A DNA stretch of 64,000 nt from Dryocola clanedunensis (GCF_025215155.1 NZ_JALHAM010000122.1); one strand, 5' to 3'. Shown: positions 52,039 to 60,906, counted from the first letter of the stretch. Notes: a model not told the origin generated them from the sequence alone. Numbers and translations: made by a program.

Positions 52039-52436
52039 AGCTTCGCGCTTCTGGTCAGTCGTCAGTACTTTCGCCCAAGAGCCATCTGCAGCGCCTCCTT
52101 ATCCAGCATTGCGTCGGCCAGCAGCTTCTTGAGTCGGGCGTTCTCTTCTTCAAGTGACTTCAGGCGCTTAACCTCAGGCACCTCCATACCGCCATACTTT
52201 TTACGCCAGGTGTAAAACGTGATGTCGGAAATGGTGTGCTTGCGGCAGAGTTCGCGGGCGGATAACCCGGCTTCAGCCTCGCGGAGAATACTGATGACCT
52301 GTTGGTCGGGAAAACTCTTCTTCATGAGGATGTCCTCATGTGGCTTATGAATACATTACTAATATCGGAGTGTACTAATCAACGGGGAGCAAGTCAGACA
52401 TTACTAACAGGGGGATCTAATCATCGGGGGCAGGTG
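51177..52436 (-). mobile_element. IS3-family insertion sequence (IS407-like group)
   Basis: About 1.26 kb with orfA (52062-52325) and orfB (51206-52038) on the minus strand. The left end reads TGACCTGCCCCCAGGATAAG. The right end (minus strand) reads TCACCTGCCCCCGATGATTA; the two share ACCTGCCCCC and a subterminal GTTAGTAA. A further similar end, GACTTGCTCCCCGTTGATTA, lies inside at 52371-52395, so the exact right border is uncertain. No target-site duplication was seen. orfB carries a frameshift. Confidence 0.82.
52062..52325 (-). CDS. IS3-family transposase OrfA
   Basis: 87-residue helix-turn-helix protein (IILREAEAG-type opening, LCRKHTISDITFYTWRKKYGG) with a C-terminal leucine-zipper-like segment LKSLEEENARLKKLLADAML. 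In intact elements a -1 frameshift fuses it to OrfB. Confidence 0.9.
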   Translation of the reverse strand: MKKSFPDQQVISILREAEAGLSARELCRKHTISDITFYTWRKKYGGMEVPEVKRLKSLEEENARLKKLLADAMLDKEALQMALGRKY

Positions 52437-53059
52437 ATCGCCGGTTGAGTAAAGTGAAATTCTCATTGCAACGTCGTTGGGTTTGGTGTGCATCATAAAT
52501 GTCAATACTCATGAAGCAGTATTTTGATTATTTGGTTATTTTGAATTTGTTAATAAAATCAAATGGTTGAAATTAATGGTGGTAAGTTCAAGTTTGTTAA
52601 AAAACAAAGTCAAACAAATGGAATTAACATAAAAAAACGTTATTTTTCATAAAGGAATGTATGTGACATTAACAGCAAGTTAAAATATCACACACTTCGT
52701 TAATGTTTGTTTATTTTTAAATTTGCGGGATTTAATTCTGATGTGTTGTGTTGTTTTTACTTTTATGGGCCTAGATTGTGAGGTTTTGAAGTGAAAGATT
52801 CTTGTATCTATGCTTTTAATCAGAGTTTTTAGTTTGTCTTTCATTGTTGCATATTAAATGCATGTATAAATATAATACTCTACATTGAATGGCGTAAATA
52901 TATACCACTGTATGTTTTTATTATGTTGATTGGTTATTGTTACCTAGGGGTTACATCTCTATTCAATAATGGTTTTTGGATTTTCACTTTAAATGATGGA
53001 ATGTTCCTTATGTAATATTGACAAGATGTTGCAAAGGATGATGAATTAAGGGAGTTATA
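52437..53059. promoter_or_regulatory. AT-rich region upstream of the autotransporter
   Basis: About 620 bases without a gene, strongly AT-rich with many T- and A-tracts and TTGTTAA motifs. This is the type of DNA bound by H-NS in horizontally acquired loci. No single promoter stands out; GGGAG at 53050 is the ribosome-binding site for the TTG start at 53060. Confidence 0.55.
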
Positions 53060-55345
53060 TTGAAATGCAAAAAAAAACTAATATTCAAATCGATTTATTT
53101 GGCACTTTTCGCTGGACTATCAACAACGCAGGCAATGGCAGATACCTTCGATATCAATGATGGAACTCAAAGCGAGATAACCATACCCAACGGGAATAAT
53201 GTTATCAACATCCAGGATGGCTCAGTGCTTGATGTATTATATACAGGTAATGGTGATAACTTAATTAATGTTACAGGTGGCCAGATTACCGGAGCTATTG
53301 ATAGTAGTTTCCAGACTGAAGGTGGTAATTATATCCAGTTATCAGGTGGTACCGTTAATTTTGTTCATGGTTCGGAAGCTAATGATACGATCATCCTTGA
53401 CGGCAGTAGCATGCCCGGGGAGGGAGGATTGTACAGATCTGGGGCGATATATGGTAATGCTGGCGACAATAACATTATTATTAAATCTGGAGATGTTGTT
53501 GATGTAATCGGTGGAAGTGGTAATGATAAAGTCGATATCTGGGGCGGAACTATATCAGGAGTCGTTTTCGGTGGCCAGGGTAATGATATTATTGCAATAC
53601 ATGGTGACAACGCAGTGATAAATAGTCTTGACGGCGATTTTATTGACGATCCTGGAGAGTCGGTTGATGATGATGATAAATTTTTGTATCGCGACACGCT
53701 TATTTTATCCGGTGTCACCGATGCGATCTCTTTAAATCCGTTGCTATTAAAAGGCGAGTCCTTTGAAAATATCACGCTGAATGACGCGACCAACATTACG
53801 CTATCTAACGACCTGTGGACTGGGAAGGAGTTTACTACTTCAGCGCTATTCTTAGATTCAACGAGCACTCTGAATATTGTAGGTTCTCAAACCGTTTACG
53901 GAAATGTTACGAACGCAGGTGTAATGAGCTTAAATAACGGTGTGCCAGGTAATTCTCTGCATATTACTGGTGATTACGCTGGTAATGATGGAACTTTACA
54001 GCTGGCGACTAAACTCGGTGGCGATGATTCTTCAACGGACAAAGTAACTATCGATGGCGATACCAGTGGTAAAACATTTGTAGCTGTCACTAATGCTGGC
54101 GGCAGCGGTGCTCAAACCCTAAACGGCATTGAGTTAATTTCTGTTGGTGGGGTGTCAGATGGTGAATTTAAGCAAAAAGGGCGTATTGTAGCTGGCGCAT
54201 ATGACTATACTCTGGTACGTGGTACAGAAAACGCTAAAAACTGGTATCTGACGAGTACCGATACAACTCCTCCGATCATTGACCCTGTTGAACCTGTTGA
54301 CCCTGTTGACCCTGTTGACCCTGTTGACCCTGTTGACCCTGTTAATCCTGTTAATCCTGTTAATCCTGTTAATAATGTTCGTCCAGAAGCTGCTGCGTAT
54401 GCTGTAAACAGTGCTGCCTCCAATACGTTGTTTACTACATCACTGCATGACCGCCTGGGTGAAACGAATTATGTGGATGCATTAACCGGGGAGCGGCTTG
54501 TAACAAGCCTCTGGATGAGGAATGAGGGGGGGCATAATCGTTCTACTGATTCTAGTGGTCAGAACAATACACATGCCAACCGCTATGTGCTGCAACTTGG
54601 TGGCGACGTAGCCCAGTGGTCAACGGACGGCACAAATCGCTACCACATCGGTATGATGGGCGGTTATGCGAATCAGAAAGCCAAAACCAGTAATAACCGT
54701 ACCGGTTACCATGCTGACAGCAGCATCGACGGCTACAGCGCAGGGCTTTATGGTTCGTGGTTCCAGGACAACGAAACCAGGAGTGGCGCATATTTAGATT
54801 CGTGGATGCTCTATAACTGGTTTGATAACAATATCAGCGGACAGGACAATCCTACTGAGTCATACAAATCGAAAGGTATTACAGCCTCGGTCGAAGCAGG
54901 CTATGCCTGGAAACTCACAGACCTGAGTCAACGCAACGCATGGTTTGTACAGCCACAGGCACAAATTACATATATGGGGGTTAAATCTGACGATCATCAG
55001 GAAGCTAACGGTACATATGTTAAATCAGAAGGTGATGGCAACATTCAATCCCGCCTTGGTGTTCGTACGTATCTGAAAGGTCACAGTAAAATCGATGACA
55101 ATAAGAATCGCACTTTCGAGCCATTTGTAGAAGCTAACTGGATTCATAACACGAAATCATTCGGGGCAAGTCTGGACGGTGTGCGTATTGATCAGGCTGG
55201 GGCACGTAATATTGGGGAACTGAAAACCGGTGTAGAAGCTAAGCTGAGTAAAAACGTTAATTTCTGGGGCAGCGTTGCCCAGCAAATAGGTGATAAAGGC
55301 TATAGTGATACAGAAGGTGTCGTTGGTGTGAAGGTAAGTTTTTAA
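53060..55345 (+). CDS. AIDA/pertactin-type autotransporter (type Va secretion)
   Basis: 761 residues from a TTG codon (good GGGAG spacing; the nearby ATG at 53064 is out of frame). It has a signal peptide to about residue 27 (AMA-DT). The passenger (28-405) is rich in short beta repeats of the NLINVTGGQI, NIIIKSGDVVDVIGG kind, with RTX-like GGSGND and GGQGND motifs around residues 152 and 174. A repeated D-P-V/N-P-V linker (about 408-439) follows. The C-terminal autotransporter barrel (about 480-761) ends in phenylalanine (VGVKVSF). Size suggests a short surface adhesin; no protease motif was seen. Low GC and position in the icd insertion indicate transfer. Confidence 0.88.
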   Translation: MKCKKKLIFKSIYLALFAGLSTTQAMADTFDINDGTQSEITIPNGNNVINIQDGSVLDVLYTGNGDNLINVTGGQITGAIDSSFQTEGGNYIQLSGGTVNFVHGSEANDTIILDGSSMPGEGGLYRSGAIYGNAGDNNIIIKSGDVVDVIGGSGNDKVDIWGGTISGVVFGGQGNDIIAIHGDNAVINSLDGDFIDDPGESVDDDDKFLYRDTLILSGVTDAISLNPLLLKGESFENITLNDATNITLSNDLWTGKEFTTSALFLDSTSTLNIVGSQTVYGNVTNAGVMSLNNGVPGNSLHITGDYAGNDGTLQLATKLGGDDSSTDKVTIDGDTSGKTFVAVTNAGGSGAQTLNGIELISVGGVSDGEFKQKGRIVAGAYDYTLVRGTENAKNWYLTSTDTTPPIIDPVEPVDPVDPVDPVDPVDPVNPVNPVNPVNNVRPEAAAYAVNSAASNTLFTTSLHDRLGETNYVDALTGERLVTSLWMRNEGGHNRSTDSSGQNNTHANRYVLQLGGDVAQWSTDGTNRYHIGMMGGYANQKAKTSNNRTGYHADSSIDGYSAGLYGSWFQDNETRSGAYLDSWMLYNWFDNNISGQDNPTESYKSKGITASVEAGYAWKLTDLSQRNAWFVQPQAQITYMGVKSDDHQEANGTYVKSEGDGNIQSRLGVRTYLKGHSKIDDNKNRTFEPFVEANWIHNTKSFGASLDGVRIDQAGARNIGELKTGVEAKLSKNVNFWGSVAQQIGDKGYSDTEGVVGVKVSF
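54281..54376 (+). repeat. 9-bp tandem repeat in the autotransporter linker
   Basis: About ten copies of GACCCTGTT / AATCCTGTT encode (DPV)n then (NPV)n. Changes in copy number would alter linker length by three residues without frameshift. Confidence 0.92.
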
Positions 55346-55375
55346 TCTAACATAAACTCTAATAGTTTATTTCCC

Positions 55376-55410
55376 GTATCAAATGGCACCTTAATGGTGT
55401 CATTTGATAC
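55376..55410 (+). terminator. Hairpin after the autotransporter
   Basis: 15-bp arms GTATCAAATGGCACC / GGTGTCATTTGATAC (one G-T pair) with a TTAAT loop, 31 bases after the stop codon. There is no strong T-run, so it may be mRNA-stabilising rather than a strict terminator. Confidence 0.7.
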
Positions 55411-55523
55411 TTATTGGTTGTAACACTGATAATTAGTTAGATTATGACATTAAATGGTTAAAGACTTCGAATGATAAATAGACTTGATTGTATCCTCCAG
55501 CGTAGCTATATGTTGTCAACATT

Positions 55524-55556
55524 CCACTTGTCAGTTCTAAGTGAAATGACAAGTGG
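55524..55556. promoter_or_regulatory. Inverted repeat upstream of the 55609 gene
   Basis: Perfect arms CCACTTGTCA and TGACAAGTGG are separated by 13 bases, about 50 bases before the next gene. They could be an operator or a leader hairpin. Confidence 0.55.
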
Positions 55557-55608
55557 ATGGGGATATTATTATAAGTGAGAGGCTGTTTTATGGCTAAAGG
55601 AGAAAAGG

Positions 55609-56220
55609 ATGTCATTGTGTCTTTTAAGCGATAATAAATATTTGTGTGTGGGTGTTGCATCTAGTGTTAATCAGGTTATTTGTTTTTCCTCTGATGCATT
55701 GATAAACAATAAAGAGTTGTTTTATGAGGCGTTAGAAGAAAGCAAGGTTCGAATAATACTAATAAGCATAGCTAATGATGCATTGTTAATGAAGGCTATT
55801 GAATTGACATGTAAGCAAAAAAACATACTGGTGTTCGTTGAGTGTCCGTCTTGTGTTCATATTCCAGAGGTGAATGTGTGTGGCGTTATTATACTGCATC
55901 GGGCGTTAACATTTTCAAAACTATATGAAATAGCACTTACTAAAGATTTAAAGAGATATTGCTTTCCGATGATCGATTTTTCAAAAAAACAAGAGGTGAT
56001 CTGTTTGACTCTATTGTCAATATTGCAATGTGGGATAGGGTCGGGTGGGCTCGATCCTAATATACATATATCCGCAAAGGAAATTAGCAGGCAAAAAATT
56101 AAATTGTCCAGAGATATGCACATCAATAATGTGAATTTTATTTTACTTTTAAGGTTGCTGAAGTTGTTTTATGGGATATTTAAAATGAAATGTAATATCA
56201 AAACACCTGTATCGCAATAA
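55609..56220 (+). CDS. AT-rich orphan gene, possible LuxR-like regulator remnant
   Basis: 203 residues, ATG preceded by AAGGAGAAAAGG. The N-terminal half (VRIILISIANDALLMKAIELTCKQKNILVFVE) looks like an alternating alpha/beta receiver-type domain. The C-terminal half (VICLTLLSILQCGIG ... ISAKEISRQKIKLSRDMHINN) is laid out like the HTH of BglJ/YjjQ-type LuxR proteins but is too divergent to be sure. No signal peptide. Placed next to the autotransporter it could be its regulator, which is speculation. Very low GC compared with the backbone. Confidence 0.55.
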   Translation: MSLCLLSDNKYLCVGVASSVNQVICFSSDALINNKELFYEALEESKVRIILISIANDALLMKAIELTCKQKNILVFVECPSCVHIPEVNVCGVIILHRALTFSKLYEIALTKDLKRYCFPMIDFSKKQEVICLTLLSILQCGIGSGGLDPNIHISAKEISRQKIKLSRDMHINNVNFILLLRLLKLFYGIFKMKCNIKTPVSQ

Positions 56221-56665
56221 AGACATAGTTTAGATGACGAGTGTGTTTCAGAATCGATTCGATAAAACTGTTGTAACTGGGTATTGAATGATAGAAAAGT
56301 AAAGTACGCTAAGTCATCAAGGAGTCTTATTCACTACTTGCTATCTACAGGAAGCCATAATCGACGAAATCTGGTTAGAATACGCAAGTAGGTATCAGCG
56401 CACATAGTAACCTCTTTTTACTGGGCTAATACACAGTATATTTTTACTGTGAATATTTACAGCATCAAGACCGAGGGCGTGGGGTTGAACCAGCGAACAT
56501 TTTGGAAATTCAACTCTCTGTTTGGCTCGAAAAGTGGTTATCAAAACTTAAAATGATTTATGTAGAAACAGGGGCTTAGAAAATGGATGGATGCTGCTCA
56601 ATAAAAGGGTAAAAAAGAGGATTATCCATTTATATCAGTGCATTACATTTTGTCCTTAAATCTAC
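56221..56665. other. Non-coding AT-rich stretch before the second icd end
   Basis: About 445 bases. No open frame with supporting features, no integrase fragment recognised, no strong hairpin. Confidence 0.4.
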
Positions 56666-56906
56666 TGCTCCGTCATATGGAATGGTTCGAAGCGGCAGAT
56701 CTGATCGTTAAAGGTATGGAAGGCGCGATTAACGCCAAAACCGTAACTTACGATTTCGAACGCCTGATGGACGGCGCTAAGCTGCTGAAATGTTCAGAGT
56801 TTGGCGACGCTATCATTAAAAACATGTAACTCGCTTCTGCGGGTTATGTGATGAACGGGAGCCTTATGGCTCCCGTTTTTATTATTAGCTTTCGAATAGT
56901 TATCAA
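56666..56906 (+). pseudogene. Duplicated icd 3' end (right copy)
   Basis: Carries the last ~54 codons of icd, stop codon, terminator and tail, 237/241 bases identical to 50704-50944; the four differences are synonymous. It has no start or 5' part. This is the residue left when an element integrates in icd and restores the gene with its own 3' end; this copy is probably the original host end. Confidence 0.92.
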
Positions 56907-57210
56907 CACCCATCTCAAACATTCCAATAATATTTAATTCGAACTTTCGGGCATCCGCCATCCATCCGGCCCACTCTTTTTTTCAGTCATATCAGTCTCA
57001 TAAGCGAAATCATTAACAGGATTGGAAAGGCGCTGCTGGGGCGGACAAATCTAACACTGACCTGAGGTGGAAGAATGTAACGTTATTGATATACTTAGAA
57101 AAGTAATGAAGCAAACATGAAGGAAGTGTAATTTTGGTTAACAAAATGCTTTCCAGATGCTGCGTTTCGTTAAATGTGCGCCGTTATAAGGAAGGATATG
57201 AGGAATACCA
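56907..57210. other. Region between icd fragment and sulfatase gene
   Basis: About 300 bases. A short minus-strand stretch (56907-56985) can be read as EWAGWMADARKFELNIIGMF and may be a gene fragment, but I cannot assign it. The rest presumably holds the sulfatase promoter; AGGAAGG at 57190 is near the start. Confidence 0.4.
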
Positions 57211-59190
57211 ATGAGACTTAAATTGATAGTACACAGTCTTGCGCTAGCGGGACTGCTTTCATCTGGTTCATTCACCCCTGTATTTGCTCAAGAGGCCCCA
57301 AAAGAAGCAACAGCTTCGACAAAGCAGGCTAATGATGCACTTTACAACCAGCTTCCCTTCTCGGACAAAACTGATTTCGCCAATGCCCATAAAGGCTTTA
57401 TTGCCGCGTTGCCGACAGAAGTCATCAAAGGTGAGCAGGGCAATGTCATCTGGGATCCGCAGCAGTACGCGTTCATAAAAGAGGATGCAAAGGCCCCGGA
57501 TACCGTCAACCCAAGCCTGTGGCGCCAGTCTCAGCTTATCAATATCAGCGGATTATTTGAGGTTACCGACGGGGTCTATCAGATCCGTAACCTTGATTTA
57601 TCTAACATGACAATCATTGAGGGCAAAGAGGGCGTCACCGTGGTTGACCCGCTTGTTTCTGCCGAAACAGCGAAAGTGGGCATGGATTTGTATTTCAAAA
57701 ACCGCGGTAAGAAACCGGTCGTTGCCGTCATTTACACACACAGCCATGTTGACCATTACGGTGGGGTACGTGGCGTGGTGGATGAAGCAGATTTGAAGTC
57801 TGGCAAGGTTAAAATCTACGCGCCAGATGGTTTTATGGAAGCGGCGGTAGCCGAAAATATCATGGCGGGTAACGTCATGAGCCGCAGGGCCAGTTATATG
57901 TACGGTAACCTGCTGAAGCCTGAAGCAACGGGTCAGGTGGGGGCAGGCCTCGGAACAACGACATCAGCCGGTACCGTGACGCTGATTGCGCCAACCAACA
58001 TCATTGAGAAAGACGGTCAGAAAGAGGTTATTGACGGTCTGACCTATGACTTCATGCTGGCGCCGGGCTCTGAAGCGCCTTCCGAAATGCTGTGGTATAT
58101 CGAAGAGAAAAAAATTATCGAAACCGCAGAGGATGTGACCCACACGCTGCATAACACCTACTCCCTGCGCGGTGCAAAAATTCGTGAACCGCTGCCCTGG
58201 TCGAAGTATATCAACCAGGCCATCGTACGCTGGGGTGACAAAGCCGAAATTATTATGGCTCAGCACCACTGGCCAACCTGGGGGAATGCTAACGTCGTTA
58301 ACCTGCTGAAGAGCCAGCGCGATCTGTACCGTTACATTAATGACCAGACGCTGCGCATGGCAAACGCAGGCCTGACCCGCGATGAAATTGCAGCTAACTT
58401 CAGGCTGCCTGACAGCCTGGCAAAAACGTGGGCGAACCGGGGCTACTATGGTTCTATCAGCCATAACGTGAAGGCAACCTATGTGCTTTATCTCGGCTGG
58501 TTCGATGGCAACCCGGCCACGCTTGATGAGCTGCCGCCGGAAGAAGCGGCGAAAAAGTTCGTTGAGTATATGGGCGGTGCAGATGCCATTCTGCAGAAAG
58601 CGAAAGCTGACTATGACCAGGGCAATTACCGCTGGGTAGCTCAGGTTGTCAGTAAAGTTGTCTTTGCCGATCCGAATAACCAGAATGCCCGCCATCTTGA
58701 AGCCGATGCTCTGGAACAGCTTGGCTATCAGGCCGAGTCGGGACCGTGGCGTAACTTCTACCTGACCGGGGCGCAGGAGCTGCGAAATGGCGTTGTGAAA
58801 GGGCCGACGCCAAATACCGCCAGCCCGGATACCGTTCGTGCGATGACGCCTGAAATGTTCTTCGATTTCCTGGCCGTCCACATTAACGGTGAGAAAGCGG
58901 GCAATGCCAAAGCGGTGTTTAACATTGACCTGGGCAACGAAGGCGGTAAGTACAAACTGGAGCTGGAAAACGGTGTGCTGAACCATACGGCTAATGCCGA
59001 GGCAAAAGACGCAGACGCGACAATTGTGCTCAGCCGTGACACGCTGAATAAAATCATCCTGAAAGAAGAAACCCTGAAACAGGCTGAGGATAAAGGCGAT
59101 GTGAAACTCACCGGCAACGGTGCGAAGCTGGATGAGATGCTGGGCTACATGGACAAGTTTGAATTCTGGTTCAATCTCGTCACTCCATAA
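57211..59190 (+). CDS. Alkyl/aryl-sulfatase, SdsA1/YjcS-type
   Basis: 659-residue periplasmic sulfatase of the metallo-beta-lactamase fold that hydrolyses alkyl sulfates such as SDS. It has a signal peptide to residue 26 (VFA-QE). The zinc motif THSHVDHYGG is at 176-185 (His177, His179, Asp181, His182), with further ligands in ETAEDVTHTLHN and AQHHWPTWGN. It has a helical dimerisation domain (about 390-530) and a C-terminal SCP2-like domain (about 540-659) for alkyl-chain binding. Close in length to E. coli YjcS (661). It lies in the icd-associated accessory zone and is paired with a divergent-type regulator gene downstream. Confidence 0.93.
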   Translation: MRLKLIVHSLALAGLLSSGSFTPVFAQEAPKEATASTKQANDALYNQLPFSDKTDFANAHKGFIAALPTEVIKGEQGNVIWDPQQYAFIKEDAKAPDTVNPSLWRQSQLINISGLFEVTDGVYQIRNLDLSNMTIIEGKEGVTVVDPLVSAETAKVGMDLYFKNRGKKPVVAVIYTHSHVDHYGGVRGVVDEADLKSGKVKIYAPDGFMEAAVAENIMAGNVMSRRASYMYGNLLKPEATGQVGAGLGTTTSAGTVTLIAPTNIIEKDGQKEVIDGLTYDFMLAPGSEAPSEMLWYIEEKKIIETAEDVTHTLHNTYSLRGAKIREPLPWSKYINQAIVRWGDKAEIIMAQHHWPTWGNANVVNLLKSQRDLYRYINDQTLRMANAGLTRDEIAANFRLPDSLAKTWANRGYYGSISHNVKATYVLYLGWFDGNPATLDELPPEEAAKKFVEYMGGADAILQKAKADYDQGNYRWVAQVVSKVVFADPNNQNARHLEADALEQLGYQAESGPWRNFYLTGAQELRNGVVKGPTPNTASPDTVRAMTPEMFFDFLAVHINGEKAGNAKAVFNIDLGNEGGKYKLELENGVLNHTANAEAKDADATIVLSRDTLNKIILKEETLKQAEDKGDVKLTGNGAKLDEMLGYMDKFEFWFNLVTP

Positions 59191-59194
59191 TAGT

Positions 59195-59224
59195 ATCCCC
59201 TGTGGTATGGATGCCACAGGGGTC
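59195..59224. terminator. Hairpin between sulfatase and regulator genes
   Basis: Arms CCCCTGTGG / CCACAGGGG with an 8-base loop lie directly after the sulfatase stop, between convergent genes. The T-tract is weak. Confidence 0.65.
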
Positions 59225-59352
59225 TACTTTAAGGATTAACGATCTGAAAGAGGATGAGCGACAGATGATTATTTGGACTGCGAATTGAATAGTTATCTGT
59301 CATCAGTCTCTGCACGCGCAGTTTCTGGCGATTTGCTTAATGCATATTTTTT

Positions 59353-59979
59353 TCAACGAGCGTCGGGGAGATTATGCAGTTCCAGTAAATAGCCTCCGCG
59401 AGCAAAGACAATATGCTTATCCTTTTTTAAAGATGAAATGGTGTTAAGAATACTGCTTCTGGATAACCCCGTGCGCTCCTGGATATAGCTAAGGATGCTG
59501 ACGCGCATTCTTATTTCTTCGGGCAGCTGCTCGAGCTCCATCAAATAGTAGCGAATAATTTGATAGGTGTTTCGATTAACAATCTGCATATCCCGATACG
59601 CCATAGAATTGGTATGGAATGAAAGGACTTCAGCAACATCCCTCCATAGGCCATATCTTTCGATCGCTTTTAGCGCAACATCGCCATCTATTCTCGATAG
59701 CACGGATTGAGTTTCAGCACGAAGCTGATAGGCTTTTAGCGGTTGCATCACTTCAGCTATACCGAAGATATGAGGCTCTAAAACTGTTGCTACCAGGATG
59801 CCATCAGCAACACGTGAGACCGAAAGTTCACCTTTCAGGTGCGCGTATATCACAGGCTGCCCATTGATATGCCATCCCAGCTTCTTGCGAGCAACGGCTT
59901 CTACCGTGCGCCCTAGCGGAGTTAAAACTGTAAGCAATCGATTTATCGAGGCTTCAGGTCGGGTAGGTGTTGGATTCAT
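59353..59979 (-). CDS. IprA/YaiV-like Crp/Fnr-fold transcriptional regulator
   Basis: 208 residues from the ATG at 59979 (MNPTPTRPEAS). It has an N-terminal beta-roll of the cyclic-nucleotide-binding shape without recognisable ligand residues (about 20-120). The C-terminal winged helix MRVSILSYIQERTGLSRSSILNTISSLKK is near residues 157-185. Length and the C-terminal half match E. coli IprA (YaiV), a regulator linked to peroxide resistance. Convergent with the sulfatase gene; control of that gene is possible but not shown. Confidence 0.8.
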   Translation of the reverse strand: MNPTPTRPEASINRLLTVLTPLGRTVEAVARKKLGWHINGQPVIYAHLKGELSVSRVADGILVATVLEPHIFGIAEVMQPLKAYQLRAETQSVLSRIDGDVALKAIERYGLWRDVAEVLSFHTNSMAYRDMQIVNRNTYQIIRYYLMELEQLPEEIRMRVSILSYIQERTGLSRSSILNTISSLKKDKHIVFARGGYLLELHNLPDAR

Positions 59980-60077
59980 AAAAAGCCTTAAATTTCTGTT
60001 CCTGGCAACATTGTAGAGCAAACCCCCTCATTGTGCATGGATGGTTCTGAGCAAAAATAAATGAAAACTGGCTTCTG

Positions 60078-60187
60078 CTGCTGCGCCACATGCAGCGGTT
60101 CGAAGCAGCAACAAGGTCGTTCAAGGCCTGGATGGCGCGATTAAAGTCAATACCGGAATTTACGATTTTAACGCCTGATAGATGTTG
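60078..60187 (+). pseudogene. Decayed third copy of the icd 3' end
   Basis: CTGCGCCACATG...GGTTCGAAGCAGCA...GATGGCGCGATTAAAGTCAA...TTTACGATTTTAACGCCTGA aligns to codons about 363-398 of icd with many substitutions and a frame loss. It lacks the icd stop and terminator. It is older than the 56666 copy and suggests an earlier insertion at the same site. Confidence 0.8.
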
Positions 60188-60504
60188 GTAATTCACTGAA
60201 ATATTTGGGTTTATCAGCTTTTGCCTGGAGCATGTTGTCAGTTTTTCTGATGATGTGAAAACGAAGGCTTAAAGCTCGCGTTTTTTATTTAATGCTCATC
60301 AGCTCCTCTTTGCTAAAACTTCCCGAGCACTCATTTCTGTCCAGTTTCTTTCTGTACCCGTGAAAGGGGGGGCTCTCCGTATTGCCAAATTTTATCTGGG
60401 CAGGGGGGCGTAGCTAACTTGCAGAAAATTATAACTAAAAGTTTAACTCTTTTTTTACAGCAGGTTCTATAGTTACTTTTTTACAGGCACAACAGGTTAA
60501 CTTA
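60188..60504. other. Intergenic region before the HIU-hydrolase-like gene
   Basis: 317 bases. No gene. Poly-G and poly-T tracts (CCGTGAAAGGGGGGGCTC at about 60360, TTTTTTTACAG at about 60450). TATAGTTAC at about 60468 is a possible -10 for the gene at 60505. Confidence 0.4.
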
Positions 60505-60906
60505 ATGAAAATATTGGCAGCTACAATCGTCTCGCTCCTCAGCTTCAGTGCACTTGCCGCGCCCGAAGGGACGCTGAGCGTCCATATACTCAATCAGCAG
60601 ACGGGTCTGCCATCTGGTGGGGTGGCCGTTGAGCTGGACAAACAGGGGAGCTCTGGCTGGCAGCATCTTGCCACTTCGAAAACGGATGCCGACGGTCGAA
60701 TTAAATCTCTTTTCCCGGAAAAGGAAGAGATGACGCCTGGCGTTTATAAGGTGACTTTTAAGGTGGGCGATTATTTTAAGTCCAATAACCTGAAAACATT
60801 TTTCCCTTCTGTACCGGTGATGTTCAACGTCACTAAGACAAATGAAAAGCTCCATATTCCGCTATTGTTAAGTCAATATGGATATTCAACCTATCGAGGA
60901 AGTTAA
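60505..60906 (+). CDS. hiuH: Periplasmic 5-hydroxyisourate hydrolase / transthyretin-like protein
   Basis: 133 residues with a signal peptide (to about residue 18, ALA-AP) and a transthyretin fold. Family signatures are LSVHILNQQTGLPSGGV (catalytic His near residue 26), TDADGRI, FFPSVPVMF and the terminal HIPLLLSQYGYSTYRGS. It hydrolyses 5-hydroxyisourate from urate oxidation; in E. coli (HiuH/YedX) it is also periplasmic. No other urate genes are near. Confidence 0.93.
   Translation: MKILAATIVSLLSFSALAAPEGTLSVHILNQQTGLPSGGVAVELDKQGSSGWQHLATSKTDADGRIKSLFPEKEEMTPGVYKVTFKVGDYFKSNNLKTFFPSVPVMFNVTKTNEKLHIPLLLSQYGYSTYRGS

Noticed and set aside
54205..54423. Minus-strand frame with Gly-Ser-Thr repeats
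   Set aside because: Simply the complement of the 9-bp repeat in the autotransporter linker.
55442..55660. 72-residue minus-strand frame upstream of the 55609 gene
   Set aside because: Overlaps the hairpin and the start of the plus-strand gene, and has no ribosome-binding site or recognisable features.
50945..56906. Intact prophage at icd
   Set aside because: No integrase, repressor or structural phage genes were recognised; only the duplicated icd end remains as evidence of integration.
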